A DNA stretch of 24,364 nucleotides from an uncultured Dialister sp. (GTDB lineage Bacteria > Bacillota > Negativicutes > Veillonellales > Dialisteraceae), in contig CAKQBK010000040.1 in the NCBI GenBank assembly GCA_934216155.1, forward strand, positions 1-24,364, in the 5' to 3' direction. Below, piece by piece: positions 1 to 8,292 of this stretch. The notes beneath the pieces are model-generated. The model worked only from the letters and a program-made list of their open reading frames with translations. It ran no database searches and was not told the origin of the DNA. The position numbers were made by a program, and so were the translations under genes. Every line of letters begins with the position of its first letter. The first letter of the stretch is position 1.

Positions 1-201
1 ATTCTTTTTTCATGGTTAAAACATGAAATTCATTAAATTCTAATCTATTCGTTTACACAAAATATTTTACACTGTCGTTATGTACTTACCGCAAGTTTCA
101 TAACCTTATATAACCCTTTATAACCTTTTATCTAGCTTTATTCCCGATATGTTCGAAATATGGAATCAGTAGAATAATAACCTTTCACCACTCCTAATTC
201 C
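1..201. repeat. Right part of a GGTTAT-core palindromic repeat
   Basis: No gene is visible here. From about 85 the sequence carries the right half of the interspersed repeat seen complete at 990-1318: AACCTTATATAACCC-type words, a segment ending in ATCAGTAGAATAATAACC, and an outer arm made of CTCATTCCT/CTCCTAATTC words that runs into the stop codon of the neighbouring hydrolase gene. The left part is cut off by the window or diverged. Confidence 0.6.
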
Positions 202-936
202 TCATTCCTCATTATCTTTATACCGTTTCACCCGTTCTGCAAAGTTTCTAAAGAGGCGGTCCATGCCTTTTTCCATGTTTTCTGGATGCCATTGGACGCA
301 GGCGATGAGATCGTTGTCGATGCTTTCTACGGCTTCGATGATGCCGTCTTTGCTTTTGGCGGCCACTTTAAGGCCCGGAGCCAGTTTCTTGATGGCTTCT
401 CTATGGCGAGAGTTCACATAGAGGCCTTCTCCCAGCACATCATAGAGGCGACTGGTTTTGTCTATTTCTACGTAGTGGGTGGGAATATTTCCAGGGGCTT
501 TCTGCATGTGCTGGATAGTGGCTTTGGGATTCTGCACGGACATATCTTGCCAGAGGGTACCACCCAGGGCAACATTTAGAATCTGCTGGCCCCGGCAAAT
601 TCCAAGAATGGGTTTCTTGGCTTTGATGGTTGCCTGAATGAGGGGAATTTCAAAGAGGTCTCGTTTTTCATAGGTCGGTCCGATGCACCACAGTGGTTCT
701 TCTCCATAGAAACGGGGCGTCGGATTGGGGCCGCCGGAGAGGACCAGAGCATCAAAGGTGTCTACAAATTCTTCCGGACTGGCAAAGTCATCATAGGCAA
801 TCACAATGGGGAGAAGTCCCGCTTTTCCCAGGGCATTCAACAGGGGGCGCGGCGCATAGTCTGCCATTTTCTGGTTGATCGGTTTCATTTCTGCCAATAA
901 AGTATCGGCGGTAACGGCAACGATAGGCTTACTCAT
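202..936 (-). CDS. Gamma-glutamyl-gamma-aminobutyrate hydrolase family (class-I glutamine amidotransferase-like) protein
   Basis: The 244-residue protein has the class-I glutamine amidotransferase fold signature: a nucleophile-elbow motif GICRGQQILNVALGG near residue 115, with the catalytic Cys, and a C-terminal QWHPE motif giving the catalytic His and Glu. It has no synthetase partner domain, and its length matches PuuD-like peptidase C26 enzymes that cleave gamma-glutamyl amide bonds in the cytoplasm. The start MSKPIV was chosen because GAAAGGA lies 9 nt upstream; the reading frame extends 9 codons further but without a ribosome binding site. The stop codon lies inside the GAGGAAT arm of a repeat, so the last residues (DNEE) are repeat-derived. 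No polyamine genes lie nearby, so the substrate is unknown. Confidence 0.88.
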   Translation of the reverse strand: MSKPIVAVTADTLLAEMKPINQKMADYAPRPLLNALGKAGLLPIVIAYDDFASPEEFVDTFDALVLSGGPNPTPRFYGEEPLWCIGPTYEKRDLFEIPLIQATIKAKKPILGICRGQQILNVALGGTLWQDMSVQNPKATIQHMQKAPGNIPTHYVEIDKTSRLYDVLGEGLYVNSRHREAIKKLAPGLKVAAKSKDGIIEAVESIDNDLIACVQWHPENMEKGMDRLFRNFAERVKRYKDNEE

Positions 937-989
937 ATGTATCTTTCCTTTCGATAATCTCACATAGAACTATTTCCTTTTGCGAAATA

Positions 990-1318
990 GTGAGGAGTTA
1001 GGAGTGAGGAGTGGTGGTAGCGGCGCATAAAAATTTGGAAGCGCCGCATTTTTTAAGGTTATAATCCTGCCACGTCCCGTATGTTAACATATCACGCGTA
1101 AGGCTTGATGCAAGGTTAAAAAGGTTACATAGGGTTATTTGCTTACCGTAAGTTTTATAACCTTACATAACCCTTTTACCCCTTTGACAAGCGGTGAAGT
1201 TGATATGTTAGAAAATGGAAATCTGCAGAATCATAACCTTTATAAAAACTCGCGGCGCTTCCAAATTATGACGCGCCGCCACCTTCATTCCTCATTCCTA
1301 ATTTCTCATTCCTAATTA
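990..1318. repeat. GGTTAT-core palindromic repeat, complete copy
   Basis: A complete interspersed repeat of about 330 bp. The outer arms are tandem 7-bp words (GTGAGGAGTTAGGAG left, CTCATTCCTAATTTC right). Inside are two hairpins of the form GCGGCGC...GCGCCGC, then a core of tandem AGGTTATA words pairing with TATAACCTT words. It fills the gap between the MarR terminator and the hydrolase promoter region. Confidence 0.75.
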
Positions 1319-1360
1319 TAAAGAAAGGGCATGTGAACTCCATTGTCACATGCCCCTTTG
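1319..1360 (-). terminator. Intrinsic terminator of the MarR-family gene
   Basis: Read on the minus strand, GGGGCATGTGA pairs with TCACATGCCC and is followed by TTTCTTT. It lies just downstream of the MarR stop codon, so it ends that transcript. Confidence 0.8.
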
Positions 1361-1365
1361 TGTAT

Positions 1366-1836
1366 TCAAATCATGTCCAGGTTTTTCATAATCTGACCAA
1401 GGACGCCTTTGAAGACTTTCATATCGTTTTCGGATACGCCTTCGTAGAAGGTTTTGTCCAGGTCTTTGGCTGCCTGGCGGCTGGCCTGTTCTACCTGTTT
1501 TGCCTTTTCTGTCAGGAAGAGCCGATATTTTCTAGCATCTTCCGGCACTCTTTCTTTGTGAACCAGTCCTTTGTCCATCATGGATTTGATCATCACGGTG
1601 ATGGTTGGATTGGTCAGATGCAGGTGTTCTTCCAGGGTCTTCTGTGTCACTACATCTTTTTTGTGGGTAGAAAGATATGCAATAATCAGGGACTGACGCG
1701 CGGTAAGGCCGAATTTCTTCATAATGCCAGACTGTTTGAGGAGCATTCTTTTGTGTGCCTGCCCCAGGTTGTATGTCAATCCTAATTTGTCGCTTTTTTG
1801 TAAATCTTCTGGTTTTAAGTGGATTTGTCTTTTCAT
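1366..1836 (-). CDS. MarR-family transcriptional regulator
   Basis: A 156-residue cytoplasmic winged-helix protein. The central segment GLTARQSLIIAYLSTHKK, the TQKTLEEHLHLTNPTITVMI recognition region and the wing that follows (GLVHKERVPEDARKYRLFLT) match the MarR layout, including the D-x-R wing motif, and the length is typical. The start MKRQIHL was chosen because AAGGTGAGG sits directly upstream; an in-frame ATG 72 nt earlier lacks any ribosome binding site. The gene is monocistronic, between its own terminator and an AT-rich upstream region holding an 18-bp perfect palindrome that is a plausible autoregulatory operator. Ligand and targets cannot be told from sequence. Confidence 0.9.
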   Translation of the reverse strand: MKRQIHLKPEDLQKSDKLGLTYNLGQAHKRMLLKQSGIMKKFGLTARQSLIIAYLSTHKKDVVTQKTLEEHLHLTNPTITVMIKSMMDKGLVHKERVPEDARKYRLFLTEKAKQVEQASRQAAKDLDKTFYEGVSENDMKVFKGVLGQIMKNLDMI

Positions 1837-1925
1837 GTGCCTCACCTTACTGCTTTTCAGCCTACCTGACTCGTAATCAGCCCGTGCTATGATACACTTG
1901 TCAGCCATAGCATGATATTAAATCT

Positions 1926-1977
1926 ATTATACACTAAATGGAAGATAAATGGTTATAATAATTATTATAATTTAGTG
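1926..1977 (-). promoter_or_regulatory. MarR promoter with palindromic operator candidate
   Basis: On the minus strand TATAAT (plus 1926-1931) is a good -10 box; the -35 is weak. Just upstream lies the perfect 18-bp palindrome TTATAATAATTATTATAA (1953-1970), nested in an outer inverted repeat CACTAAAT (1932-1939) / ATTTAGTG (1970-1977). MarR dimers bind palindromes of this size, so autoregulation is inferred. Confidence 0.5.
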
Positions 1978-2048
1978 AAAATTCTCATTTCTTTAGATGA
2001 GTAACCAGTCATTTATCCGCCATTTCAATAGCAGTCAGATGGTTGAAT

Positions 2049-2111
2049 AATCGTTGTCAGTGATTGGTTGTTAGTTATCGGATTTCACACAACCAACGAG
2101 CGACAACGATT
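2049..2111. repeat. Isolated long inverted repeat
   Basis: AATCGTTGTC...TTGGTTG pairs with CAACCAA...GACAACGATT around a 19-nt centre, giving a roughly 63-bp hairpin with 5-nt internal mismatches. The inner part uses GTTGGTT/GTTAGTT words like the repeat at 15350-15475. It has no U-tract, so it is not an obvious terminator. Confidence 0.5.
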
Positions 2112-2159
2112 TTCATTCTACATGTTATAAATGAAATAAATTCTGTTACTATTATAAAG

Positions 2160-2196
2160 CAAAAACCTCTTTCGTGAAAGAAAGAGGTTTTTGTTG
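2160..2196 (-). terminator. Intrinsic terminator, symmetric
   Basis: AAAAACCTCTTTC and GAAAGAGGTTTTT form a 13-bp stem with a 6-nt loop and T-rich flanks on both strands. On the minus strand it would stop transcripts from the acetyltransferase gene before the MarR promoter. Confidence 0.75.
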
Positions 2197-2331
2197 TCAA
2201 ACATCCCATAGATGCCTAACCTATCGATTGATTGTATGATTTCTTGGTGAAGAGTATAGATAATTTCTATAGGTTGGGGGCTGTCACGTAACGATGCAAG
2301 ACATATGGAAAGATTCCGCTATCGATGAAAA

Positions 2332-2502
2332 GTTTCTCAGGTTGCTTAGGTTTCTCAGGTTGCTCAGGTTTCTCGAATGTGCCTATAGCCGTATTCGTCA
2401 TTTCACAAGCGTCTATCAGTGCATTTGAAACTCACTATATAAAACTTGCGGCGCCCTATATATTTGAAGCGCCGCACCACCATTTCTCACTTCTAACTTC
2501 TC
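2332..2502. repeat. Partial CTCAGG-arm repeat followed by a short GCGGCGC hairpin repeat
   Basis: 2335-2390 is one arm of the 9-bp-word family (GGTTGCTTA, GGTTTCTCA, GGTTGCTCA) ending at the family's TCGAATGTGCC junction. 2445-2502 is the short version of the GCGGCGC family: a GCGGCGC..GCGCCGC hairpin plus a TCTCACTTCTAAC arm. The arm overlaps the stop codon of the acetyltransferase gene. Confidence 0.65.
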
Positions 2503-3004
2503 ACTGCTTTTCCGTCTTCCATCTCATCTGGTACCACACCACGTCGCCGTGGGTGGAGTCGGATTTGCCTTCGTTAACGAAGCCGAAGGAGGCGTAGTAG
2601 TGCACCAGCCGGTCTTTGCAGGTGAGGACGATGCCTTGTTTTCCTTCTTCTTGGGCCTGTTTCTGAAAGGCTTCAATTAGTTTCCCGGCCCAGCCTTGTT
2701 TGCGATAGGCGGGAATGGTATTTAAGCCAAAAATCATCTGCCATGCGCCAAATTCGTTGTGCAGGGTTGCATCAGCATACATTTCATCATTCAAATTTTT
2801 TTCATCGGTGGTCATGCCATCGATGAATCCCACCAATTTCCCTTCCACGTACATGAGAAGAAAATGGTTCGGGTAGGAAGCGAGTCGCTCACGGATCTGC
2901 TCTGCGGTCGCTGCTTCTGCTTTTGGAAAACATTCCGCTTCCACAGCGGCTAGTGCTTCTGCATCATGGATATTTCCTTGGCGAATGGTATAAGTTACAG
3001 ACAT
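2501..3004 (-). CDS. GNAT-family N-acetyltransferase, arylalkylamine N-acetyltransferase-like
   Basis: The 167-residue protein has the GNAT acetyl-CoA site in the segment GLNTIPAYRKQGWAGKLI (Q-x-x-G-x-A type, residues about 98-115), followed by a conserved C-terminal stretch LTCKDRLVHYYASFGF and an STHGDVVWYQM strand. That combination resembles bacterial relatives of arylalkylamine N-acetyltransferases, which acetylate small amines with acetyl-CoA in the cytoplasm. The start MSVTYTIR was chosen because AGAGGA lies 7 nt upstream; a longer frame exists but its N-terminus would be encoded by repeat sequence. The stop codon lies inside a repeat arm. The neighbours say nothing about the substrate. 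Confidence 0.85.
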   Translation of the reverse strand: MSVTYTIRQGNIHDAEALAAVEAECFPKAEAATAEQIRERLASYPNHFLLMYVEGKLVGFIDGMTTDEKNLNDEMYADATLHNEFGAWQMIFGLNTIPAYRKQGWAGKLIEAFQKQAQEEGKQGIVLTCKDRLVHYYASFGFVNEGKSDSTHGDVVWYQMRWKTEKQ

Positions 3005-3054
3005 GGTATTTCCTCTTTTCATTTTTTGATTATGGTGACCGATTTGCGTTAGTA

Positions 3055-3142
3055 GGTATGATTCCACTAGTGATGACAGGTTACTCAAGTTGCTAAGGGT
3101 TCTCAGGTTGCTCAGGTTGCTCTAATGTGCCGATAGACGCTA
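3055..3142. repeat. CTCAGG-arm repeat fragment
   Basis: Starts with the family's flank ATGATTCCACTAGTGATGACAGG, then GGTTACTCA/AGTTGCTAA/GGTTCTCA/GGTTGCTCA words and the TCTAATGTGCCGATAGACGC junction. This is the left half of a 229-bp-type element; the right half is absent. Confidence 0.6.
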
Positions 3143-3832
3143 GAGAAACGCCTATACCGATAACATCATACTCATTCCATACCGCTAGTGCGAGCTATCC
3201 CCCCTGCTCCCCTTCCAGAGGAAGAGGGTAGACGCTAGTGATGATCTCGCTAGATATTACAGGTAGCTCAAGTTACTCAGGTTGCTCAAGATTCTCAGGT
3301 TCCTCGAATGTGCCTATGAACGCTATCACCACCTAGTGGGATAAGTCGTAATGATATGATGCTTTAAGCCCTTACCGCTGGTGCTGATAGATTTCTCTAC
3401 TCTCCTACACATCGCGTTTCATACCTGCTATTTCACAAAGCACAAATACGACCGGTCGAAATGACGTTTTTGTCCATGGTACGTGCAGAGAAACACCTAT
3501 ACGGATAACATCATACTCATTCCATACCGCTAGTGCGAGCTATCCCCCCTGCCCCCCTTCCAGAGGAAGAGGGTAGACGCTAGTGATGATCTCGCTAGAT
3601 ATTACAGGTAGCTCAAGTTACTCAGGTTGCTCAAGATTCTCAGGTTCCTCGAATGTGCCTATGAACGCTATCACCACCTAGTGGGATAAGTCGTAATGAT
3701 ATGATGCTTTAAGCCCTTACCGCTGGTGCCTCTAAGATTTCTCCACTCAGAGGCACATCTCATTTCAACACATCCATGCCATTTCGTACAAATAGGACCG
3801 GTCGAAATGACGAATTTGGTTAGAGGCACACT
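3143..3832. repeat. Tandem duplication of a 345-bp non-coding unit
   Basis: Positions 3143-3487 and 3488-3832 are consecutive copies of one unit. The first ~240 bp (from CTATAC through CCGCTGGTGC) are nearly identical, with only a few substitutions such as CTCC/CCCC; the last ~100 bp are recognisably homologous but diverged, both holding GACCGGTCGAAATGACG. Each unit contains one CTCAGG-type arm with the CGAATGTGCCTATGAACGC junction. No credible gene lies inside. This accounts for most of the 885-bp gap between acetyltransferase and GGDEF genes. Confidence 0.85.
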
Positions 3833-3886
3833 CGAGAAACTTGAGCAACCTGAGAAACGTAAGTAACCTGAGCAACCTATTTCTAC
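3833..3886. repeat. CTCAGG-arm repeat, right arm
   Basis: CGAGAAACTTGAGCAACC, then TGAGAAACGTAAGTAACC and TGAGCAACC: the complementary arm of the 9-bp-word family. It runs to within a few bases of the GGDEF stop codon. Confidence 0.65.
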
Positions 3887-3889
3887 CAA

Positions 3890-5734
3890 TCACCGTTTTC
3901 TCCGATTATTCTCCGGCAAACTATAGAAATGGTTTTTCGCTTCGTACATGCGATGGTCGCCGGCTTTTTCTATTTCGTCCATAGAAGGCCAGTGGGTTTC
4001 CTGGCTAGAGACGTAACCACAGGCCACGTTCAGTTTGGGTGCCAGTTTGCCGTGCCACTTGGACACCGTTTCTTCAAAGTCCTTTCGGAGCATGGAAAGG
4101 CGGCTATCGTCTACGGCCAGCAGGGCTACGAATTCATCGCCACCTACGCGATAGATTTTGCCGTAACTGCCGAAGCATTGTTTCATGCAAGCGGCGGCGC
4201 CTTGGATGAGTTCGTCCCCGGCGGCGTGGCCCAGGGTATCATTCACTTGTTTCAGTCCATTCACATCCATAGATACATAGACGAAAGGAATTTTCATGCT
4301 CCACGTAATCTGTACATCTTCTATATAGGCCCGGCGGTTGCGACACTGGGTCAGTTCGTCCGTGTGGGACGCATAGAGGAGATTTTCTTCTCTCCGCTTT
4401 TCTTCGTCAATATCGCGGATGGTGAAAATCAAAGTCTTCGGATTTCCTTTTTCATTCTTCCCAATCACGATGAAGGACGCCTGGAACCAACGATTGTCTT
4501 TCGCTACATAGTCCAGGGTCAGGTTTTTCTTTCCTTCCAAGCGGGCAGGAAGGGTGGACAGGTCGATGAAATGGTGCACCTTGTCCCAATCGTCGTCCAG
4601 AGTTTGCCGTTTCATGTATTGGTACAGCTTGGTTTCTGCCTGGTGCATCACTTTTCTCTTTTCAGAAATATGTGCTCCTACGGAATAATCCATATAGGTA
4701 TCGGCTTCCAAGTCGATCAGGTGCATGCTACGATAAATTTCCGCCATGGAAAACAGGATATTGAACTGGTTGTCTCGTTCTTTTCTTGTTTTCAATACTT
4801 TTGCCAGCATGAATACAATAATGCAAGCTGCCAGAAGCAGGTATCCGCCTACCACGATAAGGACCATGGCGTTGTTTTTGTAATTCGTTGCAGTCGACCA
4901 GGCCACCCCAATGGTATAGGGGCCGGAGAACCGGAAGGATACTTTGTATTCTTCCCCATCCATATACACATAGCCTTTGTGCAGGGAGGCTTCGCTTTCT
5001 TGACGAATGATGCCTACGCTGTCCAAGGTTTTCCCAATTTTATCTTTATCGGTAGCACCATAAATGGTGCCATTGTCTCGATTGGCTACAAAAATCTGTA
5101 AGCCCTCCATGGTGGGCATGCGGCTCACCACTTCAGATATTTCATTTTGCTTCAGTTCATGAAGAAGCCGGACCGGGGCAATCCCCACTTCCACCAGCCG
5201 TTCTTTTTTTTCGTCCCACACCATGGCATACATCATTTTCTTATGCTCTGCTGTGTTGGGTGCCGCGTCCTGACACATGGCCAACTCATGGTTGTACAGC
5301 ATGGGTTTGAAATAGGCTATTTGCTTTCCTGAATCTAGGGTATAGCCATAGTAAATGGGAAGAGTCCCGCTATAAATTTTTCCTTCTTTATCCAGCAGGT
5401 GAATTTCATCCACAGAAACCAGATTGGCGATTTTCTTCAACTCTTTGACGTCATACTCCACTTCCGGTTTCGCATCAATCATATAGGCCACGGTTTTCGC
5501 CCGCACCACATAATCATCTTTCAAAGAGCCAATCAAGGCTTGTTCGTTCTTTTCATTGGTCTCAATGACACTGATGACCCGATCTAACAGAAGCAACGCC
5601 GTATTGTCGAAGTTTCTGTTATTGATGGTATTTAAAATACCCAGCTGAATCCCCAGTGCCACAGCAATCACGCCGAGGACAACGCCAATCATGGTATATA
5701 GTCTTTTTCCCTTGCCATTGATATCTATTTTCAT
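3890..5734 (-). CDS. Membrane-anchored diguanylate cyclase (Cache-like sensor, PAS-like region, GGDEF)
   Basis: A 614-residue inner-membrane protein. A transmembrane helix lies at about 14-34, an extracytoplasmic sensor region (Cache-like by size and position) follows to about 285, and a second helix (AMVLIVVGGYLLLAACIIVF) spans about 288-310. The cytoplasmic part has a PAS-like segment (about 390-450) and a C-terminal GGDEF domain: DELTQCRNRRAY, then YRVGGDEFVALL near 529-540. The intact GGDEF signature predicts synthesis of c-di-GMP from two GTP. The position expected for the RxxD inhibitory site reads GSYG, so product inhibition at that site is unlikely. The start MKIDINGK follows a GGGG Shine-Dalgarno. 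It stands alone, flanked by repeats; the signal sensed is unknown. Confidence 0.9.
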   Translation of the reverse strand: MKIDINGKGKRLYTMIGVVLGVIAVALGIQLGILNTINNRNFDNTALLLLDRVISVIETNEKNEQALIGSLKDDYVVRAKTVAYMIDAKPEVEYDVKELKKIANLVSVDEIHLLDKEGKIYSGTLPIYYGYTLDSGKQIAYFKPMLYNHELAMCQDAAPNTAEHKKMMYAMVWDEKKERLVEVGIAPVRLLHELKQNEISEVVSRMPTMEGLQIFVANRDNGTIYGATDKDKIGKTLDSVGIIRQESEASLHKGYVYMDGEEYKVSFRFSGPYTIGVAWSTATNYKNNAMVLIVVGGYLLLAACIIVFMLAKVLKTRKERDNQFNILFSMAEIYRSMHLIDLEADTYMDYSVGAHISEKRKVMHQAETKLYQYMKRQTLDDDWDKVHHFIDLSTLPARLEGKKNLTLDYVAKDNRWFQASFIVIGKNEKGNPKTLIFTIRDIDEEKRREENLLYASHTDELTQCRNRRAYIEDVQITWSMKIPFVYVSMDVNGLKQVNDTLGHAAGDELIQGAAACMKQCFGSYGKIYRVGGDEFVALLAVDDSRLSMLRKDFEETVSKWHGKLAPKLNVACGYVSSQETHWPSMDEIEKAGDHRMYEAKNHFYSLPENNRRKR

Positions 5735-5784
5735 GGTGTGCCCCGTTTCTGCGATCGCTGTTATATTGAAAAATTGAGTAAGTA

Positions 5785-5890
5785 GGGATGAATCCGCTGG
5801 AAGTTACAGGTTGCTCAGGTGCCTCAGGTTGCTAAGGTTGCTCAGGTTTCTGAAGGTTTCTCGAATGTGCTGATAAACACTAGCAGTATC
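5785..5890. repeat. CTCAGG-arm repeat, left part
   Basis: GATGAATCCGCTGG flank, then GGTTGCTCA, GGTGCCTCA, GGTTGCTAA, GGTTGCTCA and GGTTTCTGA words, ending at CGAATGTGCTGATAAACACTAGC. The complementary arm is missing. 5890-6030 shows nothing further recognisable. Confidence 0.6.
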
Positions 5891-6029
5891 GTGTCATATA
5901 TCCCTTAGTGTAGCAGCCAAACTGCATGATGCAAAATTCTCATATTATCATCATTATAGTATATAAATTTCTGTTAAGGAAGTAAAGGGAAATGTGCGTC
6001 ATAATAATGAGAGCATACAACTTATGACA

Positions 6030-6303
6030 CCGCAAACATAAAAAGGTTATTATTCTACTAATTTCTATTTTCTAACATGCCAATATTACCGCTTAGTAAA
6101 AGCTTATAAAGGGTTATATAAGGTTATGAAACTTGCGGTAAGCACATAACCCTATATAACCCTTTATAACCTTGTAGCAGGCCCTACTCGTGGTATGTTA
6201 GAAGTGCGGAATCAGTAGAATAATAACCTTTTATATCATTTGCGGCGCTTTATAAGTTGTGCGCCGCCACCATCACTCCTAACTCCTCACTCCTAATTCC
6301 TCA
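6030..6303. repeat. GGTTAT-core palindromic repeat, touching the dctM stop codon
   Basis: AAAAAGGTTATTATTCTAC, GGGTTATATAAGGTTATG, the complementary TATAACCCTTTATAACC, ATCAGTAGAATAATAACC, a GCGGCGC..GCGCCGC hairpin and an arm of ACTCCTAACTCCTCACT words. The TAG stop of dctM lies at the end of this arm. Confidence 0.75.
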
Positions 6304-7581
6304 CTATTTCAGTACCGACGGCAGCCAGGTGGCAATTTCTGGTACGAAGCACAGAAGTGCGATTTCTGCGACCATGATCAGTGCGAATGGAGCAGAGCCA
6401 GCGATGATGTCCTGAATGGAGCTGTCTTCGCTGATGCCTTTGATGACGAACAGGTTCATACCTACTGGTGGGGTAATGAGAGCCAGTTCCATATTGATCA
6501 GCATCACTACGTTGAACCAGATGGGGTCAAAGCCCAGGGCTTTGATAATCGGGTACAACATAGGCAGGGTGATAAGGATGATGGAAACCGTTTCCAATAC
6601 GCAGCCCAGAAGGAGCAACACCACATTGATACCGATGAGAACGATCCAGCGATTGAAGTCGCCTTCGGTAACCAGAGACATAAGAGCCTGTGGCACCTGA
6701 AGTACGGTCAGGATGTAGCCGAAGAGCATAGCCCCTACCATGATAGCAAAAATCATGCAGGAGGTTTTGATGGTGGAACGCAGAATGGCTGGCATGTCAG
6801 CGATGGTGATACTTCTATAAATAAAGAAGGTAATAATCAGCGCATACACCGTGCCCACAGCCGCAGCTTCGGTGGGTGTGAAAACGCCGGTGTAAATGCC
6901 ACCGATGATGATGATTGGAAGCAGCAGGCCCCAGATATTTTCCCGAAGGGATTTCATCTTTTCTGCCATGGTAGCTTTTGCTTCTCTCGGTTTATTCCAG
7001 GAAGAAATAACGATATAGAGAACGAAAAGACCGGTCAGGAGAGCACCCGGTACGACGCCGGACATGAAAAGTTTCCCAACAGATTCATCGGTGATGGTAC
7101 CGTACAGAATCATCGGAATGGACGGCGGAATCAAAATACCCAAGGTACCGCCAGCGGCTACGGAGCCAACAACCAGTTTTCTATCATAGCCACGTTTCAG
7201 CATTTCTGGAATGGCCATGGCGCCGATGGTTACAGCGGTGGCTACGGAAGAACCGGAAATAGCAGCGAAAATGGCGCAGGCAAAAATGGTGGCAATGCCC
7301 AGGCCTCCCGGAAGGTGGCCCATCCATTTGCTGCCCAAGTCAAAGAGGCCACTGCCTACTCGACCGGTGAGCATGATCTGGCTCATGAGAATATAGAGCG
7401 GCACCGAAGTCAGTACATACGAATCCAGTGTCTTATAGGCAATTACTGGCACCTGAGACAGGGTGGACATATCCACGAACTGGATGATTCCCAGAATCCC
7501 GGCAATGGTCAAAGTGAACGCCACCGGCATGCCAATAATTAAGAGGATAATAATAAATAAAGCAAAACCTGCCAGTACCAT
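6304..7581 (-). CDS. dctM: TRAP transporter large permease (DctM family)
   Basis: A 425-residue, highly hydrophobic protein with about 12 predicted membrane segments, the large ion-coupled subunit of a tripartite ATP-independent periplasmic transporter. Family segments visible include GSSVATAVTIGAMAIPEMLKRGY, GTLGILIPPSIPMILYG (residues about 148-164), TPTEAAAVGTVYALII and the C-terminal ITPPVGMNLFVIKG. The start is fixed by AAGGAGG 7 nt upstream; the ATG overlaps the TAA stop of dctQ by one base (TAATG), so the two are translationally coupled. It is the last gene of the dctP-dctQ-dctM operon; its stop runs into a palindromic repeat instead of a classical terminator. Confidence 0.95.
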   Translation of the reverse strand: MVLAGFALFIIILLIIGMPVAFTLTIAGILGIIQFVDMSTLSQVPVIAYKTLDSYVLTSVPLYILMSQIMLTGRVGSGLFDLGSKWMGHLPGGLGIATIFACAIFAAISGSSVATAVTIGAMAIPEMLKRGYDRKLVVGSVAAGGTLGILIPPSIPMILYGTITDESVGKLFMSGVVPGALLTGLFVLYIVISSWNKPREAKATMAEKMKSLRENIWGLLLPIIIIGGIYTGVFTPTEAAAVGTVYALIITFFIYRSITIADMPAILRSTIKTSCMIFAIMVGAMLFGYILTVLQVPQALMSLVTEGDFNRWIVLIGINVVLLLLGCVLETVSIILITLPMLYPIIKALGFDPIWFNVVMLINMELALITPPVGMNLFVIKGISEDSSIQDIIAGSAPFALIMVAEIALLCFVPEIATWLPSVLK

Positions 7582-8090
7582 TATTTTTCCTCCTTTTCAT
7601 CAGCAAAGAAATCAGCCAAAAAGTGGTTGATGATTTCCAAAAACAGCAATACAAACCCGATCACCATGAATGTCTGTGGAATCCACAGGGGCACACGGAG
7701 CAGAGATGGCGATACGACGCCCATCTTGAGACTCATCAGCATGTAGTTGGTGGATTCGGTCATGCATACATAAATGGCAAAGAGAGACAATGCGGTGGTG
7801 ATGATATCCAAAATTCGTCTGACATTTCTTGGGAAACGGGAATAGAGGAAATCCACACAAATGTGACCATGGGTTCTCATGGTATAGGACATACCAAAGA
7901 AACCGGCCAGAATCAAAAGGTAAGTAGAAATTTCCATGGCCCATACGGTCGGGCTATGAAGCAAGCTACGAGCAATAATTTCATAGCAGATAATGAAGGC
8001 TGTCGCTAAAATAGCCAACCCGGCAATCGCCGCAGCCCCACAAGTGATATAACCCAGTACGCGGTTATACATACGATATACAGAACGCAA
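7581..8090 (-). CDS. dctQ: TRAP transporter small permease (DctQ family), TTG start
   Basis: A 169-residue membrane protein with four hydrophobic segments and the DctQ-type stretch ICYEIIARSLLHSPTVWAME followed by HGHICVDFLYSRFP. It forms the membrane complex with DctM. The start is a TTG: AAGGAGGG lies 8 nt upstream of it, while the next ATG, six codons in, is about 26 nt away from that site. The gene ends in a one-base overlap with dctM. A 170-bp palindromic repeat separates it from dctP, an insertion inside the operon. Confidence 0.93.
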   Translation of the reverse strand: MRSVYRMYNRVLGYITCGAAAIAGLAILATAFIICYEIIARSLLHSPTVWAMEISTYLLILAGFFGMSYTMRTHGHICVDFLYSRFPRNVRRILDIITTALSLFAIYVCMTESTNYMLMSLKMGVVSPSLLRVPLWIPQTFMVIGFVLLFLEIINHFLADFFADEKEEK

Positions 8091-8106
8091 GAGACAGCCC
8101 TCCTTT

Positions 8107-8275
8107 TAATAATTAGGAATGTGGAATGAGAAATGAGGAATGAAGGTGGCGGCGCATCAACATTGGAAGCGCCGCCTTTTTATATTCTATAATGATATAT
8201 CATTGGCACGGCGCTTTATAAGTTGTGCGCCGCACCACAATTACTCATTGCTCATCACTCATTGCTCATTTATAC
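8107..8275. repeat. GCGGCGC hairpin repeat inside the TRAP operon
   Basis: Outer arms TTAGGAATGTGGAATGAG and CTCATTGCTCATCACTCATT enclose two GCGGCGC/GCGCCGC hairpins; the GGTTAT core is missing, leaving only TATTCTATAATGATAT. It sits between the dctP stop and the dctQ ribosome binding site. Confidence 0.7.
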
Positions 8276-8292
8276 ACAAGATGTTAGCGGCA

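Noticed and set aside
3060..3890. CRISPR array suggested by repeated CTCAGGTTGCTCAGG motifs
   Set aside because: The units are contiguous 9-bp words forming palindromes, with no unique spacers of constant length and no cas genes.
3929..5101. A 390-codon open frame on the plus strand
   Set aside because: It is antisense to the GGDEF gene, which has recognisable domains, a start and a ribosome binding site; the antisense product has no family features.
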